Assembly: GCA_964440525.1 (NCBI GenBank)
Contig: CAYTTC010000007.1
Coordinates: 7,247-71,246 of the forward strand
Direction of reading: 5' to 3'
DNA: 64,000 nt
Origin: DASWJZ01 sp964440525
Lineage (GTDB): Bacteria; Pseudomonadota; Alphaproteobacteria; Rhizobiales; Afifellaceae
How positions within the stretch are numbered: position 1 is the stretch's first letter; each line of letters begins with the position of its first letter. Under the pieces are notes generated by a model. The model had not been told where the DNA came from and made no database searches. It was given only the letters and a program-made list of their open reading frames with translations. This document shows positions 34,114 to 43,060 of this stretch, piece after piece. The position numbers were made by a program, and so were the translations under genes.

Positions 34114-34719
34114 TCAGACGATTCCGCCGAGCACCAAGATCCCCGCGAAGGCCACCGCGACCCCGCCGGCCTGTGTGATCCGGCTGGAATAGCGCACGCT
34201 GGCCTTGCCGATCCCGAGCCCGACCGCGACGCCGGCGAGATGCAGCAGACCGGTCGCGATGACAAAACCCAACGCATAGGCCGCACCCGATGCATCGCCC
34301 GGCATTTCGGTGCCGTGCGCGTGCCCATGAAAAATCGCGAACAGGCCGACCAATGCCATTGCCGCGGCAACCGGCCATTCGAACCTGATCGCCACAGCGA
34401 GCCCCAAGACCACGATGGAAAGCGCGATGCCGATCTCCACGAAGGGGAGGGGCACTCCGGCCATCCCGAAGCCGCCGCCGACCGCCATCAGCGCCATGAA
34501 GGTCAGCGGGACCGCCCAGAGGGCCCGGCCGCCGAGATTGGCTGCAAAGATGCCGACCGCCACCATCGCCAGGACGTGATCGACGCCACCGATCGGATGA
34601 GCAAATCCATGCGCGAAGCCGAGAGTGCTGCCGACGCCCGTATGGGCCGACGCCAGAGCTGGAACCGAGGTCAAAAGCGTAGCGAGGCCGATGCGCAGGG
34701 ATGCCGATCTCGATGACAT
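34114..34719 (-). CDS. hupE: HupE/UreJ family metal transporter
   Basis: A 201-residue polytopic protein with a cleavable signal (LATLLTSVPALASA), then His right after the cleavage site and the family motif HPIGGVDHVLAMVAVGIFA. FHGHAHGTEMP provides a second His cluster. About six membrane helices are predicted. HupE/UreJ proteins import nickel (or cobalt) for hydrogenase or urease. ATG 34719 is preceded by GGAGAGGG. No hydrogenase or urease genes are in the window, so the metal-using partner is elsewhere or the metal is cobalt. The gene is monocistronic here. Confidence 0.88.
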   Translation of the reverse strand: MSSRSASLRIGLATLLTSVPALASAHTGVGSTLGFAHGFAHPIGGVDHVLAMVAVGIFAANLGGRALWAVPLTFMALMAVGGGFGMAGVPLPFVEIGIALSIVVLGLAVAIRFEWPVAAAMALVGLFAIFHGHAHGTEMPGDASGAAYALGFVIATGLLHLAGVAVGLGIGKASVRYSSRITQAGGVAVAFAGILVLGGIV

Positions 34720-34959
34720 GAAAACCCTCTCCATTGAAAACACCGATCGCGCCGCCCCTTCCTTACCGCGAATCGGCCGCTGCTGCGAGGGCGCGTTGCC
34801 GCATGTCTCCGTTGCCGATTGCGTCTGGGTTGTCTGCAATCCCGGCCGGCGGCAGTGTCGCAGTTGGAATACGGCATCACTACTGTTCATCTGCTCCATT
34901 GCGGCGCCTCCAAAAAGCGCAGCATGCGGCCCAAACTGGGTGAACTTATCGGAGGAGCA

Positions 34960-35348
34960 ATGATAGCCAGATTTCTCATCAGAAGCATTGTCGCTGTGGC
35001 ATCGATGCTCGGAGTGACGACTGCTGCGCCGGCAGCTGTCATAAGCATACCTGCCGTCACCTTGTGCCCCGCGACCTCAGCATCTCTGAGACCAGCGACC
35101 CTGGCGAGGTGATCCAGGGGCTTCTCGGAAATGCTGGCGGAAAATACTACGCGCCGGTTATATTCCCGTCGGGGGGAAACGTTTGCGCGGTCTCTCTCGT
35201 GTTTCGGGACAATGACGCCGAGATCAACATCACCGCCCGACTGGTCCGAAAAGCCTACGCCGTCGGAGGCGGTTCTTTTACGCCACCAAATATCATGGCG
35301 GCCCTGACAAGCGCCGGTGCAAATCCGGCGCTGCGATTGACGCCCTAA
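34960..35348 (+). pseudogene. Small exported protein gene interrupted by a frameshift
   Basis: ATG 34960 has a strong ribosome site (GGAGGAGCA) and starts a signal peptide (MIARFLIRSIVAVASMLGVT, then TAAPAAVIS). The frame ends early at 35112. From about 35064 the -1 frame continues with sensible protein sequence (RDLSISETSDPGEVIQGLLG, NAGGKYYAPVIFPSGGNVC, AVSLVFRDNDAEINITARLV) to a stop at 35348. The change falls at a run of four C near 35067-35070. A missing C, either a real mutation or a sequencing error, would restore a single 128-residue secreted protein. I do not recognise its family. Confidence 0.6.
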
Positions 35349-35518
35349 TCGTTTGCACCCTAACATTCGCACTCAAACAAGCTCGGCTTCTGTATGAAGT
35401 CACTCCCGCTGCTTAGGGACAGGCAGGCCTCGTCGCTTGAAGTTGTGCGGCGCTGCTCGGTCGCGATCTCGAACGGATTGCCCGCCGCAAAGCTCTGGGC
35501 CGCCTCGGAGGAAGAGGA

Positions 35519-37603
35519 TTGAGCCAAGCCTCCGTGGAGCCTTTTCTGAAAGCGGCGCGGCCGGCGAAATGGGTCGCGGGGATCGATGTCGGCGGCACTT
35601 TTACGGACCTGTTGATCTACGAACGCGGAGCAACGCACCCCGAGGTCAGGGTCGCGAAGATACCGACGACATTGCCCAACCAGGCCGTCGGAGTCTTGTC
35701 GGCCATCGCCGCCGTGGGGCTGACGCCGGCCGACCTGGACCTCGTCATTCACGGCACGACGGCGACGACCAACGCCATCCTGGAGCGAAAAATCGCGAAG
35801 GTTGGGCTCATCACGACGCGCGGTTTTCGCGATACGCTGGAGCTCGGCCGACGGACACGGCCAAAACCCTACGGACTGTTCGGGACGTTCGAGCCGCTTG
35901 TTCCCCGCGAGCGCCGGCTCGAGGTGGACGAGCGGATGGATGCGCAGGGCGAGGTGGTCGTACCGCTCGACGAGGACGGCGTGGAGGAGGCCGCCGAGGC
36001 GCTCCTCGCGGCGGGGTGCGAAAGCCTGGTGATTCACTTTCTCCATTCCTATGCCAATCCCGCTCACGAGATCCGGGCGGGCGAGATCGTGGAAAAAATC
36101 TGGCCGAACGACTACGTCACCCTCGGCCATCGGCTGCTTTCGGAATTCCGCGAATACGAGCGCGGAACGACGGCTTCGGTGAACGCCGCGGTACAGCCGA
36201 TCCTCGACCGCTACATCAGCCGCCTGCTCGGCGACCTCGGGGCGAAAGGATTTCGGCGCGACCTGCTGGTGATGAACGGCAATGGCGGCACCGTTTCCGC
36301 GCGGCTCGTCGCGCGCGAGGCGGCGAAGACGGTGATGTCCGGCCCGGCTTCCGGTGTCACCGCGGCGGCGACGATTTTGAAGCAATCCGGGCTTGCCAAC
36401 GCCATCACTTACGACATGGGCGGAACCTCGACCGACGTGGCGCTGATCCATGGCGGCATGCCGGAGGTTTCGTCCGAGCTCACCATCGATTACGGCCTGC
36501 CCATCCACGTGCCGATGGTCGATGTGCGCACCGTCGGGGCGGGAGGCGGCTCGATCGCCTGGATCAACGCCGCGGGCATGCTGCAGGTCGGGCCGGAATC
36601 GGCCGGCTCGTCGCCCGGGCCGATCTGTTACGGCCGCGGCGGCACGCGCCCGACGATCACCGACGCGCATCTGCTCCTTGGCCGGCTCGATCCGGCCGCG
36701 CTGACCGGCATGGAGGGGGAGGCAGCGATCGGACCGGTGCGTACGGCGATCGACCGGGAGATCGGAAAACCGCTCGGCCTGACGCCGGAGGACGCCGCGG
36801 CGGCGATACTGAGGCTCGCCAACGCGCACATGGCCGGAGCGATCCGCCTGGTCTCGCTGTCGCGCGGCTTCGACCCGCGCGACTTCGTGCTTTTCGCTTT
36901 CGGGGGCGCCGGCCCGCTGCACGCCGTCGCGATTGCGCGCGAGCTCGGCATCCCCGAGGTGGTCGTGCCCGCTCTTCCCGGTCTGACCAATGCGCTCGGC
37001 TGCCTCGTCGCCGACCTCCGGCAGGATTTCGTCAATACCGTCAACATGCCGCTCGACATGCTGGAGATGCGCGTCGTTGCCGCGACGCTGCGGGCCCAGC
37101 GCGGCGAGGGCGAGAGGATGAATGCCGCCGAGCAGGATGAAATCGCCGACACCGCCGTCATCCACGGCGCCGACATGCAGTTCCGCGGCCAGACGCATCT
37201 GATCCGGATCGGCATTCCGTCGCCCGACGTGACGCGTGAAGAGTTGCAGGCGCTTTTCGAGGAGGCCTATTTTCGGCGCTTTCAGGTGAGCCTGCCGGAG
37301 GTGCGGGCGGTCCTCGTGAACCTCGTCACCTCGGTCATCGGCCGGCGACAGAGCCTTTCGGTCGCTTCTCTGGCTGGAGGAGCGACCGATGGCCGGGCGG
37401 AAGGCGGGACGCGCGCGCTTTATGCGGACGGCGCCTGGCACAAGGCGCGGGTTTTCGCGCGACAGCGTCTGCAACGCGATCTCCGTATCGATGGCCCGGC
37501 CATCATCCAGCAATTCGACGCGACCACGGTGATCGAACGCGGCGCCGCCGCCACGCTCGACACCGTCGGCAATCTCCGCATCCGGGTGGGGGAGGGGCCG
37601 TGA
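35519..37603 (+). CDS. hyuA: Hydantoinase/oxoprolinase subunit A
   Basis: A 694-residue ATP-binding subunit of the hydantoinase/5-oxoprolinase/acetone carboxylase superfamily. It shows the actin-like ATPase motifs GIDVGGTFTDLLIY and, near residue 300, ITYDMGGTSTDVALI, with DVRTVGAGGGSIAW and FGGAGPLHA. With subunit B such enzymes open cyclic amides (hydantoins, 5-oxoproline, N-methylhydantoin) with ATP hydrolysis. Translation seems to start at TTG 35519 behind GGAGGAAGAGG; no suitable ATG exists. It overlaps hyuB by four bases. It is first in an operon with Mo-hydroxylase and reductase genes, so an N-heterocyclic lactam is the likely substrate. Confidence 0.88.
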   Translation: MSQASVEPFLKAARPAKWVAGIDVGGTFTDLLIYERGATHPEVRVAKIPTTLPNQAVGVLSAIAAVGLTPADLDLVIHGTTATTNAILERKIAKVGLITTRGFRDTLELGRRTRPKPYGLFGTFEPLVPRERRLEVDERMDAQGEVVVPLDEDGVEEAAEALLAAGCESLVIHFLHSYANPAHEIRAGEIVEKIWPNDYVTLGHRLLSEFREYERGTTASVNAAVQPILDRYISRLLGDLGAKGFRRDLLVMNGNGGTVSARLVAREAAKTVMSGPASGVTAAATILKQSGLANAITYDMGGTSTDVALIHGGMPEVSSELTIDYGLPIHVPMVDVRTVGAGGGSIAWINAAGMLQVGPESAGSSPGPICYGRGGTRPTITDAHLLLGRLDPAALTGMEGEAAIGPVRTAIDREIGKPLGLTPEDAAAAILRLANAHMAGAIRLVSLSRGFDPRDFVLFAFGGAGPLHAVAIARELGIPEVVVPALPGLTNALGCLVADLRQDFVNTVNMPLDMLEMRVVAATLRAQRGEGERMNAAEQDEIADTAVIHGADMQFRGQTHLIRIGIPSPDVTREELQALFEEAYFRRFQVSLPEVRAVLVNLVTSVIGRRQSLSVASLAGGATDGRAEGGTRALYADGAWHKARVFARQRLQRDLRIDGPAIIQQFDATTVIERGAAATLDTVGNLRIRVGEGP

Positions 37604-39354
37604 GCGGCGTCGACCCCATCACGCTCGCGGTGATCCAGGCCGGCCTGAGCCAAGTCTGCAACGAGATGGACATCGCGTTCACGCGTTCCGCGTTTTCGCC
37701 GGTTATCGCCGAGGCCGACGACCGCTCGTCCGGCATCTACGACAAGGCGACCGGCGCGCTGATCAGCCAGGGCGAATTCGGGCTGCCGATCTTCGTCGGC
37801 ACGATGCAATATTCGACCGCCGAGCTGACGCGGCTGATCGGCGAGGGCAAGGTGGCGCCGCCGGAGCCCGGCGACATCTACATCGTCAACGATCCCTATC
37901 TCGGCGGCACGCATCTCATGGATGTGCGCTTCGCGCTGCCGTTCTATCATGCGGGAAAACTCTTCTGCTGGCTGCAGAATACCGGCCACTGGCCCGATAT
38001 CGGCGGCATGGTGCCCGGCGGATTTTCTGCCCACGCGACCGAGGTGGAGCAGGAGGGCCTGCGGCTTCCGCCGGTAAAGCTGTTCAAGCGCGGCGAGATG
38101 GATCGCGAGATTTTTGCGATCATCATGTCCAACATCCGCATTGCCGACCAACGGATCGGCGACATCAAGGCGCAGGCGGCGGCGTTGAAGGTGGGCGAGC
38201 GGCGGCTGATGGAGTTGCTCGACCGCTACGGGGCGGGGATCGTGACGGAGGCGATCGGCGAAATCCGCGAGCGCGCGGCGCAGCTGATGAAAAGCCACAT
38301 CGCCGCCATTCCCGACGGCGTCTACCGGTCCGAGGCTTTCGTCGATTCCGACGGGGTGGTGAACGAGCCGCTGAAGATCGCGCTCACGGTGACCAAGACC
38401 GACGGGCGTCTGCATTTCGATTTTTCCGGAAGCTCGCCGCCCTGCCGCGGCCCGATGAACTCCGTCGTGGCGACGACCTATTCGGCCGTCTACCTCGCCG
38501 TCCGCCACATTTTTCCCGATACGCCGCTGAACGCCGGCGCCTTTGAGCCGCTGACGATCGAGCGGCCGGTCGGCACGTTCCTCGACGCGCACTATCCGCG
38601 GCCGGTCTCCGGCTGCGCGGCGGAGGTCTCGCAGCGCATCGCCGAGGCGGTCTTTCTCGCTCTGGTCCAGGCGATCCCCGATAAGGTGACGGCCGCGCCC
38701 GCTGGCTCGTCCGGCAATTTCGCGCTCGGCGGCATCGATCCGCAGCGCGGCGCGGGCTACGTCATGTATCAGATTTCCGGGGGCGGCTACGGCGGCAACG
38801 CCCTCCACGATGGACTGACCAATGGCTGCTCGACCATCGGCATATCGAAGACGGCGCCGGTGGAGGTGATGGAGCAGTACTATCCGGTGCTCTTCCGCCG
38901 CTTCGCGCTCCGCGAAGGGTCGGGCGGGGCGGGGCGCCATCGCGGCGGTTTTGGCGTGCACTACGAAGTGGAGCTTCGACGCGGCGAGGCGAGCGCCTCG
39001 TTCGTCATGGATCACGGCCGCTTCGGCCCGCCGGGGGTGGAGGGCGGCATGGACGGCGCACCCAATGTCGTGCGCATTCATCGGGGCGGCGAGGTGATGA
39101 TCCCGGAGCATCTTTCGAAGGACCAGGATATCCGGCTCAAGGCGGGCGACCGCGTCGAGGTGATGACGCCAGGCGGCGGAGGCTATGGCGATCCATTCGA
39201 GCGGGATCCAAAGCTTGTGCAGCGAGACGTGCGCCGGGGCTATTATACGCAGGATGAAGTTCTCGACCTATTTGGCGTTGCGGTCAGCGTTTCTGGCGAT
39301 ATCGACGAGGCCGAGACTTTGCGTTTGCGCGCCGGCCTGAAGCGGTCGGCGTGA
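37600..39354 (+). CDS. hyuB: Hydantoinase/oxoprolinase subunit B
   Basis: A 584-residue subunit of the same enzyme, with family blocks DPITLAVIQAGLSQVCNEMD, GEFGLPIFVGTMQYS, PGDIYIVNDPYLGGTHLMDVR and the C-terminal LKAGDRVEVMTPGGGGYGDP. It begins with GTG 37600 overlapping the hyuA stop. Subunits A and B form the cytoplasmic cyclic-amide hydrolase. The next gene, for a Mo-hydroxylase FAD subunit, starts 14 bases after its stop. Exact substrate unknown. Confidence 0.88.
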   Translation: MSGVDPITLAVIQAGLSQVCNEMDIAFTRSAFSPVIAEADDRSSGIYDKATGALISQGEFGLPIFVGTMQYSTAELTRLIGEGKVAPPEPGDIYIVNDPYLGGTHLMDVRFALPFYHAGKLFCWLQNTGHWPDIGGMVPGGFSAHATEVEQEGLRLPPVKLFKRGEMDREIFAIIMSNIRIADQRIGDIKAQAAALKVGERRLMELLDRYGAGIVTEAIGEIRERAAQLMKSHIAAIPDGVYRSEAFVDSDGVVNEPLKIALTVTKTDGRLHFDFSGSSPPCRGPMNSVVATTYSAVYLAVRHIFPDTPLNAGAFEPLTIERPVGTFLDAHYPRPVSGCAAEVSQRIAEAVFLALVQAIPDKVTAAPAGSSGNFALGGIDPQRGAGYVMYQISGGGYGGNALHDGLTNGCSTIGISKTAPVEVMEQYYPVLFRRFALREGSGGAGRHRGGFGVHYEVELRRGEASASFVMDHGRFGPPGVEGGMDGAPNVVRIHRGGEVMIPEHLSKDQDIRLKAGDRVEVMTPGGGGYGDPFERDPKLVQRDVRRGYYTQDEVLDLFGVAVSVSGDIDEAETLRLRAGLKRSA

Positions 39355-39368
39355 GGAAGGAGCGAGGC

Positions 39369-40238
39369 ATGCCCGCATACTTCCGACCCAAAACGCTGGA
39401 TGAGACGCTGCACATCCTCGCCGGCCGGCCGGTGACGATTCTGGCCGGCGGCACCGATGTCTATCCGGCAAAAGCCGCGCGCGCCGGCTGGGGTGACATG
39501 CGTCATCCGGACGTGCTCGATATCAGTGCGATCAAAGGCTTGCGTGGTATTGTGGAAGAGAAAGACAAGCTCCGATTCGGGGCGCTGACGACATGGACCG
39601 ACTTGTGTCGTGCGCCGCTCGGCCCAGCTTTCGCGGGCTATCAGGCGGCGGGCCATGACGTCGGGGGTGCGCAGGTGCAAAACCGCGGCACGCTCGTCGG
39701 CAACATCTGCACGGCCTCACCCGCGGGCGACGGGATTCCCTGCCTCATGACGCTCGACGCCGAGGTCGAGCTCGCGTCGCTCGGCGGACGCCGGACGGTC
39801 CCGATCGGCGTCTTCATCAGCGGATACAGAAAGACCGTCCGCCGGCCCGACGAGATTGTCACCGCCATCGTCATGCCGAAGCCGGCGACCAGCGCGCGAG
39901 GGCGCTTCGTAAAACTCGGGGCGCGGCGCTATCTGGTGATCTCGATCGTGATGGCGGCCGCCGTTCTCACCGCCGGCGAGGACGGGATCGTGATCGCCGC
40001 GCGCGTCGCCGTCGGCGCTTGCACCCCCGTCGCGCATCGGTTGACGGCGCTGGAGCAAGCGCTCGTCGGCCGCGCGCTGATCGAGGCGCCGGATATTGTC
40101 GCGGAAGAGCACCTAGCGGGGCTTTCCCCAATCGATGACGTTCGCGGCTCTGGCGCCTTCCGTCAAGCCGCGGCGCTCGACCTCGTGCGCGATCTGCTTG
40201 CCGGCTTCGCGGCGGAGCGAGAGCGGAGGGCCGCGTGA
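39369..40238 (+). CDS. Mo-hydroxylase FAD-binding subunit (CoxM/XdhB-like)
   Basis: A 289-residue FAD subunit of the xanthine dehydrogenase family. The FAD motifs are VTILAGGTDVYPAKAARAG and the block QVQNRGTLVGNICTASPAGDG, followed by the C-terminal CO_deh_flav domain. It passes electrons from the FeS clusters to an acceptor. I chose ATG 39369 after AGGAAGGAG; GTG 39351 overlaps hyuB and is possible. It overlaps the fused FeS/Mo subunit gene by one base, so the complete enzyme is encoded by two genes. Confidence 0.88.
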   Translation: MPAYFRPKTLDETLHILAGRPVTILAGGTDVYPAKAARAGWGDMRHPDVLDISAIKGLRGIVEEKDKLRFGALTTWTDLCRAPLGPAFAGYQAAGHDVGGAQVQNRGTLVGNICTASPAGDGIPCLMTLDAEVELASLGGRRTVPIGVFISGYRKTVRRPDEIVTAIVMPKPATSARGRFVKLGARRYLVISIVMAAAVLTAGEDGIVIAARVAVGACTPVAHRLTALEQALVGRALIEAPDIVAEEHLAGLSPIDDVRGSGAFRQAAALDLVRDLLAGFAAERERRAA

Positions 40239-43060
40239 TGCTCGACCGGCCGCGCAGCGCGGACGAAGCCGTCACCGTCTCGTTCGACGTGAACGGGGTG
40301 GCTGCGAGCATCATCGCCGACCCGTTCGCGAGCCTTGCGTCGACGCTTCGCGATCGCCTCGGCCTGACCGGCACCAAGATCGGCTGCGACGCAGGAGACT
40401 GTGGCGCCTGTACTGTGCTGATGGACGGCGAGCAGGTCTGCGCCTGTCTTGTGGCGACCGGCCAGGCAGATGGGTCTTCGATCGAGACCGTCGAAGGGCA
40501 TGGGCGAGACGGGCTCACCGACCGGCTGCGCGAGGCGTTCCTCGCTCACGGCGCCGCCCAATGCGGCATCTGCACGCCCGGCATGCTGATGGCCGCGGTC
40601 GATTGCCTGACGCATACGCCGAAGCCTGACCGCCAGGCGATAGAGGATGCGCTCGGCGGAGTTCTGTGCCGGTGCACGGGGTATGTGAAGATCGTCGAGG
40701 CGGTGATGGATGTAGCAACCCCTCATCCGTCGCCTTCGGCGACACCTTCTCCCTATGGGAGAAGGGTACTTGCGCCCTCCGCCTCCGTCGGCGCCCGCAT
40801 GCCGCGCGCCGATGGAAGGGCCAAGGTCGACGGTAGCGACCTCTTCGGCGCGGATGCGGCGCCGGCGGACGCGCTGTGGATGCGGCTGGTGCGCTCGCCG
40901 CATGCGAGCGCGACTTTCACTGTTGGCGATCTCGACGCTGTCGTCGAAAGAATTCCCGGCCTCGTCGCAATCCTCACGGCCGACGACGTGCCCGGCGAAA
41001 ACTCCTTCGGCGTTTTCGCGCACCTCCGCGACCAGCCCGTCTTCGCGCCTGGAAAAGTCCGCTTCCGCGGCGAGACGGTGTTGGCGCTGGTCGGAACGCG
41101 CGCGGCGGTCGAAGAAGTCTCCGACAATGAACTGCCGATCGTGTGGACGAAGCTCGATCCGCTCTCGGGCATCGATGCGGCGCTTTCGCCGGGCGCCGCC
41201 GCGCTCCATGCGCATGCCTCCGACAACGTGCTCACGCGCGGCAATCTGAAATGCGGCGATGTCGCCGCCGGCCATGCCGCTGCGGCGGTGACGGTCGAGG
41301 GCCGTTTCGAAACCTCCTTCGTCGAGCACGCCTATATCGAGCCGGAAGCCGGTTATGCGGTGCCTCTCGGCGACCGGATCGAGGTCACCGCCTGCACGCA
41401 GGCGCCCTACATGGACCGCGCCGAGACCGCTCGCGTGCTCGGCGTCGAGGAAACGAAGGTCCGCATCCGCCCGACGGCCTGTGGCGGCGGCTTTGGCGGC
41501 AAGCTCGACGTCTCGGTGCAGCCGCTTCTGGCGGTTGCCGCGCGGGTGACCGGCCGTCCGGTCCGCATCGTCTACAGCCGCACCGAGTCGATGGCGTCGA
41601 CCACCAAGCGGCATCCGGCGCGCATCTGGGCGAAGGCCTCGGCCGATTCCGCCGGGCGGCTTACCGCTTTCGAGATGGATGCGGACTTCAACACCGGCGC
41701 CTATGCCTCATGGGGCCCGACCGTCGCCAATCGCGTGCCCGTGCACGCGACCGGGCCCTACAGAGTGGCGAATGTCTGGAACCGCACACGCGCGGTCTAC
41801 ACCAACGATACGCCGGCGGGCGCCTTCCGTGGTTTTGGCGTGCCGCAGGCGGCGATCGCGAACGAAGCGCTGATGGACGATCTCGCGGAGGCGCTTAAGC
41901 TCGACCGCTGGCACATCCGCCGCATCAACGCGATCGGCCGCGGCGATGCGACGCCCTCGGGCCAGAGGCTGCGCGCCTCCGCCGGCTTGCCGGAATGCCT
42001 CGACGCGCTAGAGTCGGATTGGGAGGAGGGGCTGGCGCGGGTTGCCGCGTTCAACGCTGCGGCCTCCGGACGGAGGCGACGGGGAGTTGGCATTGCCTGC
42101 ATGTGGTACGGCTGCGGCAACACCTCGATGTCGAATCCCTCCACGATGCGGATCGCACTCATGCGCGACGGAAAACTCGTCTTCTTCAACGGCGCGGTTG
42201 ATATCGGTCAGGGCTCGACCACCGTGCTTCTGCAGATCGCCGCCGATGCGCTCGGTCTGCCGCCGGAAAAGTTCGACCTCGTCATCGGCGACACCGATCT
42301 CACCGCCGACGCGGGAAAAACCTCGGCGTCGCGCCAGACCTTCGTGTCCGGCAACGCCGCGCGGCTCGCGGCGCGGGCGCTCCGCAAGAAAATCCTGGCG
42401 CTCGCAAATGCCGGCGAGGACGCGGCGCTTGGCCTCGACGGCGCGCATCTCACCATCGGCGGCGGTGAGGGGTCGCGAAAAATCGACCTCGCAACTCTGG
42501 GAGCCGATGCTGCCGGGATCGTGCTGGAGGGAGTCGGGACATGGGACCCACCCACCACGCCGCTCGATGCGAATGGCCAGGGCATTCCCTATGCGACCTA
42601 CGGCTTCGCAGCACAGATGGCTGAGGTCGAAGTCGATGTCGCGCTCGGAACGGTGAAAGTGCTCGCGATCGTCGCTGCGCACGACGTTGGCCGCGCCATC
42701 AACCCGACGCTGACGGAGGGGCAGATCCACGGCGGCATCGCGCAAGGGCTCGGCCTGGCGCTGATGGAGGAGTTCATCCCCGGCCGCACCGAGAACCTGC
42801 ACGACTATCTGATCCCGACCGTCGGCGACATGCCGCCCGTCAAGATTTTTCTCATCGAGGACCCCGAGCCGGAAGGGCCGTTCGGCGCTAAGGGGGTGGG
42901 GGAGCCGGCGCTGATTGCGACGGCGCCCGCCATTCTCGCAGCTATCCGCCATGCGACGGGCGCGCGGATCACGCGCGTGCCTGCCCTGCCGCACCGGGTG
43001 TGGGAGGCGATGCAGATGCCCCCCTCTCCCCCCTGGCGGGGGAGGGAGGGCGCGCCATGA
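40238..43060 (+). CDS. Mo-hydroxylase with fused 2Fe-2S and molybdopterin domains
   Basis: A 940-residue fusion. Residues 1-155 are the two-cluster FeS domain (Cys50, 55, 58, 70 in GCDAGDCGACTVLMDGEQVC; Cys109, 112, 144, 146 in CGICTPG and CRCTGY). Residues 185-930 form the molybdopterin domain, with CGGGFGGKLDVSVQPLL, GAFRGFGVPQ, VDIGQGSTTVLLQI and the catalytic Glu in GAKGVGEPAL. The two are usually separate subunits. The linker (about 160-178) is encoded by a palindromic repeat element. The last residues (PPSPPWRGREGAP) come from a second repeat. These enzymes hydroxylate N-heteroaromatics or aldehydes next to the ring N. With the neighbours, a nicotinate-like substrate is plausible. Confidence 0.88.
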   Translation: MLDRPRSADEAVTVSFDVNGVAASIIADPFASLASTLRDRLGLTGTKIGCDAGDCGACTVLMDGEQVCACLVATGQADGSSIETVEGHGRDGLTDRLREAFLAHGAAQCGICTPGMLMAAVDCLTHTPKPDRQAIEDALGGVLCRCTGYVKIVEAVMDVATPHPSPSATPSPYGRRVLAPSASVGARMPRADGRAKVDGSDLFGADAAPADALWMRLVRSPHASATFTVGDLDAVVERIPGLVAILTADDVPGENSFGVFAHLRDQPVFAPGKVRFRGETVLALVGTRAAVEEVSDNELPIVWTKLDPLSGIDAALSPGAAALHAHASDNVLTRGNLKCGDVAAGHAAAAVTVEGRFETSFVEHAYIEPEAGYAVPLGDRIEVTACTQAPYMDRAETARVLGVEETKVRIRPTACGGGFGGKLDVSVQPLLAVAARVTGRPVRIVYSRTESMASTTKRHPARIWAKASADSAGRLTAFEMDADFNTGAYASWGPTVANRVPVHATGPYRVANVWNRTRAVYTNDTPAGAFRGFGVPQAAIANEALMDDLAEALKLDRWHIRRINAIGRGDATPSGQRLRASAGLPECLDALESDWEEGLARVAAFNAAASGRRRRGVGIACMWYGCGNTSMSNPSTMRIALMRDGKLVFFNGAVDIGQGSTTVLLQIAADALGLPPEKFDLVIGDTDLTADAGKTSASRQTFVSGNAARLAARALRKKILALANAGEDAALGLDGAHLTIGGGEGSRKIDLATLGADAAGIVLEGVGTWDPPTTPLDANGQGIPYATYGFAAQMAEVEVDVALGTVKVLAIVAAHDVGRAINPTLTEGQIHGGIAQGLGLALMEEFIPGRTENLHDYLIPTVGDMPPVKIFLIEDPEPEGPFGAKGVGEPALIATAPAILAAIRHATGARITRVPALPHRVWEAMQMPPSPPWRGREGAP
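40717..40766. repeat. Palindromic repeat element embedded in coding sequence
   Basis: Begins AACCCCTCATCCGTCGCC and ends with a perfect hairpin at 40745-40765: CCTTCTCCC, loop TAT, GGGAGAAGG. The same end sequence and CTCATCCGTC block occur in the intergenic elements at 47638-47802 and 63723-63907. Here the element lies in frame inside the Mo-hydroxylase gene and encodes its interdomain linker (ATPHPSPSATPSPYGRR). Confidence 0.85.
43019..43050. repeat. GC-rich hairpin repeat at Mo-hydroxylase stop and reductase ribosome site
   Basis: A CCCCTCTCCCCCC arm, TGGC loop and GGGGGAGGGAGGG arm. It encodes the last residues of the Mo-hydroxylase, and its G-rich arm provides the ribosome site of the next gene (ATG 43057). 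Similar CCCTC...GGGAGGG repeats are frequent between genes in alphaproteobacteria. In the transcript the site would be base-paired. Confidence 0.65.

Noticed and set aside
35056..35112. Programmed -1 frameshift at the CCCC run
   Set aside because: No classical slippery heptamer or clear downstream pseudoknot was found, so it is reported as a frameshifted gene rather than programmed recoding.
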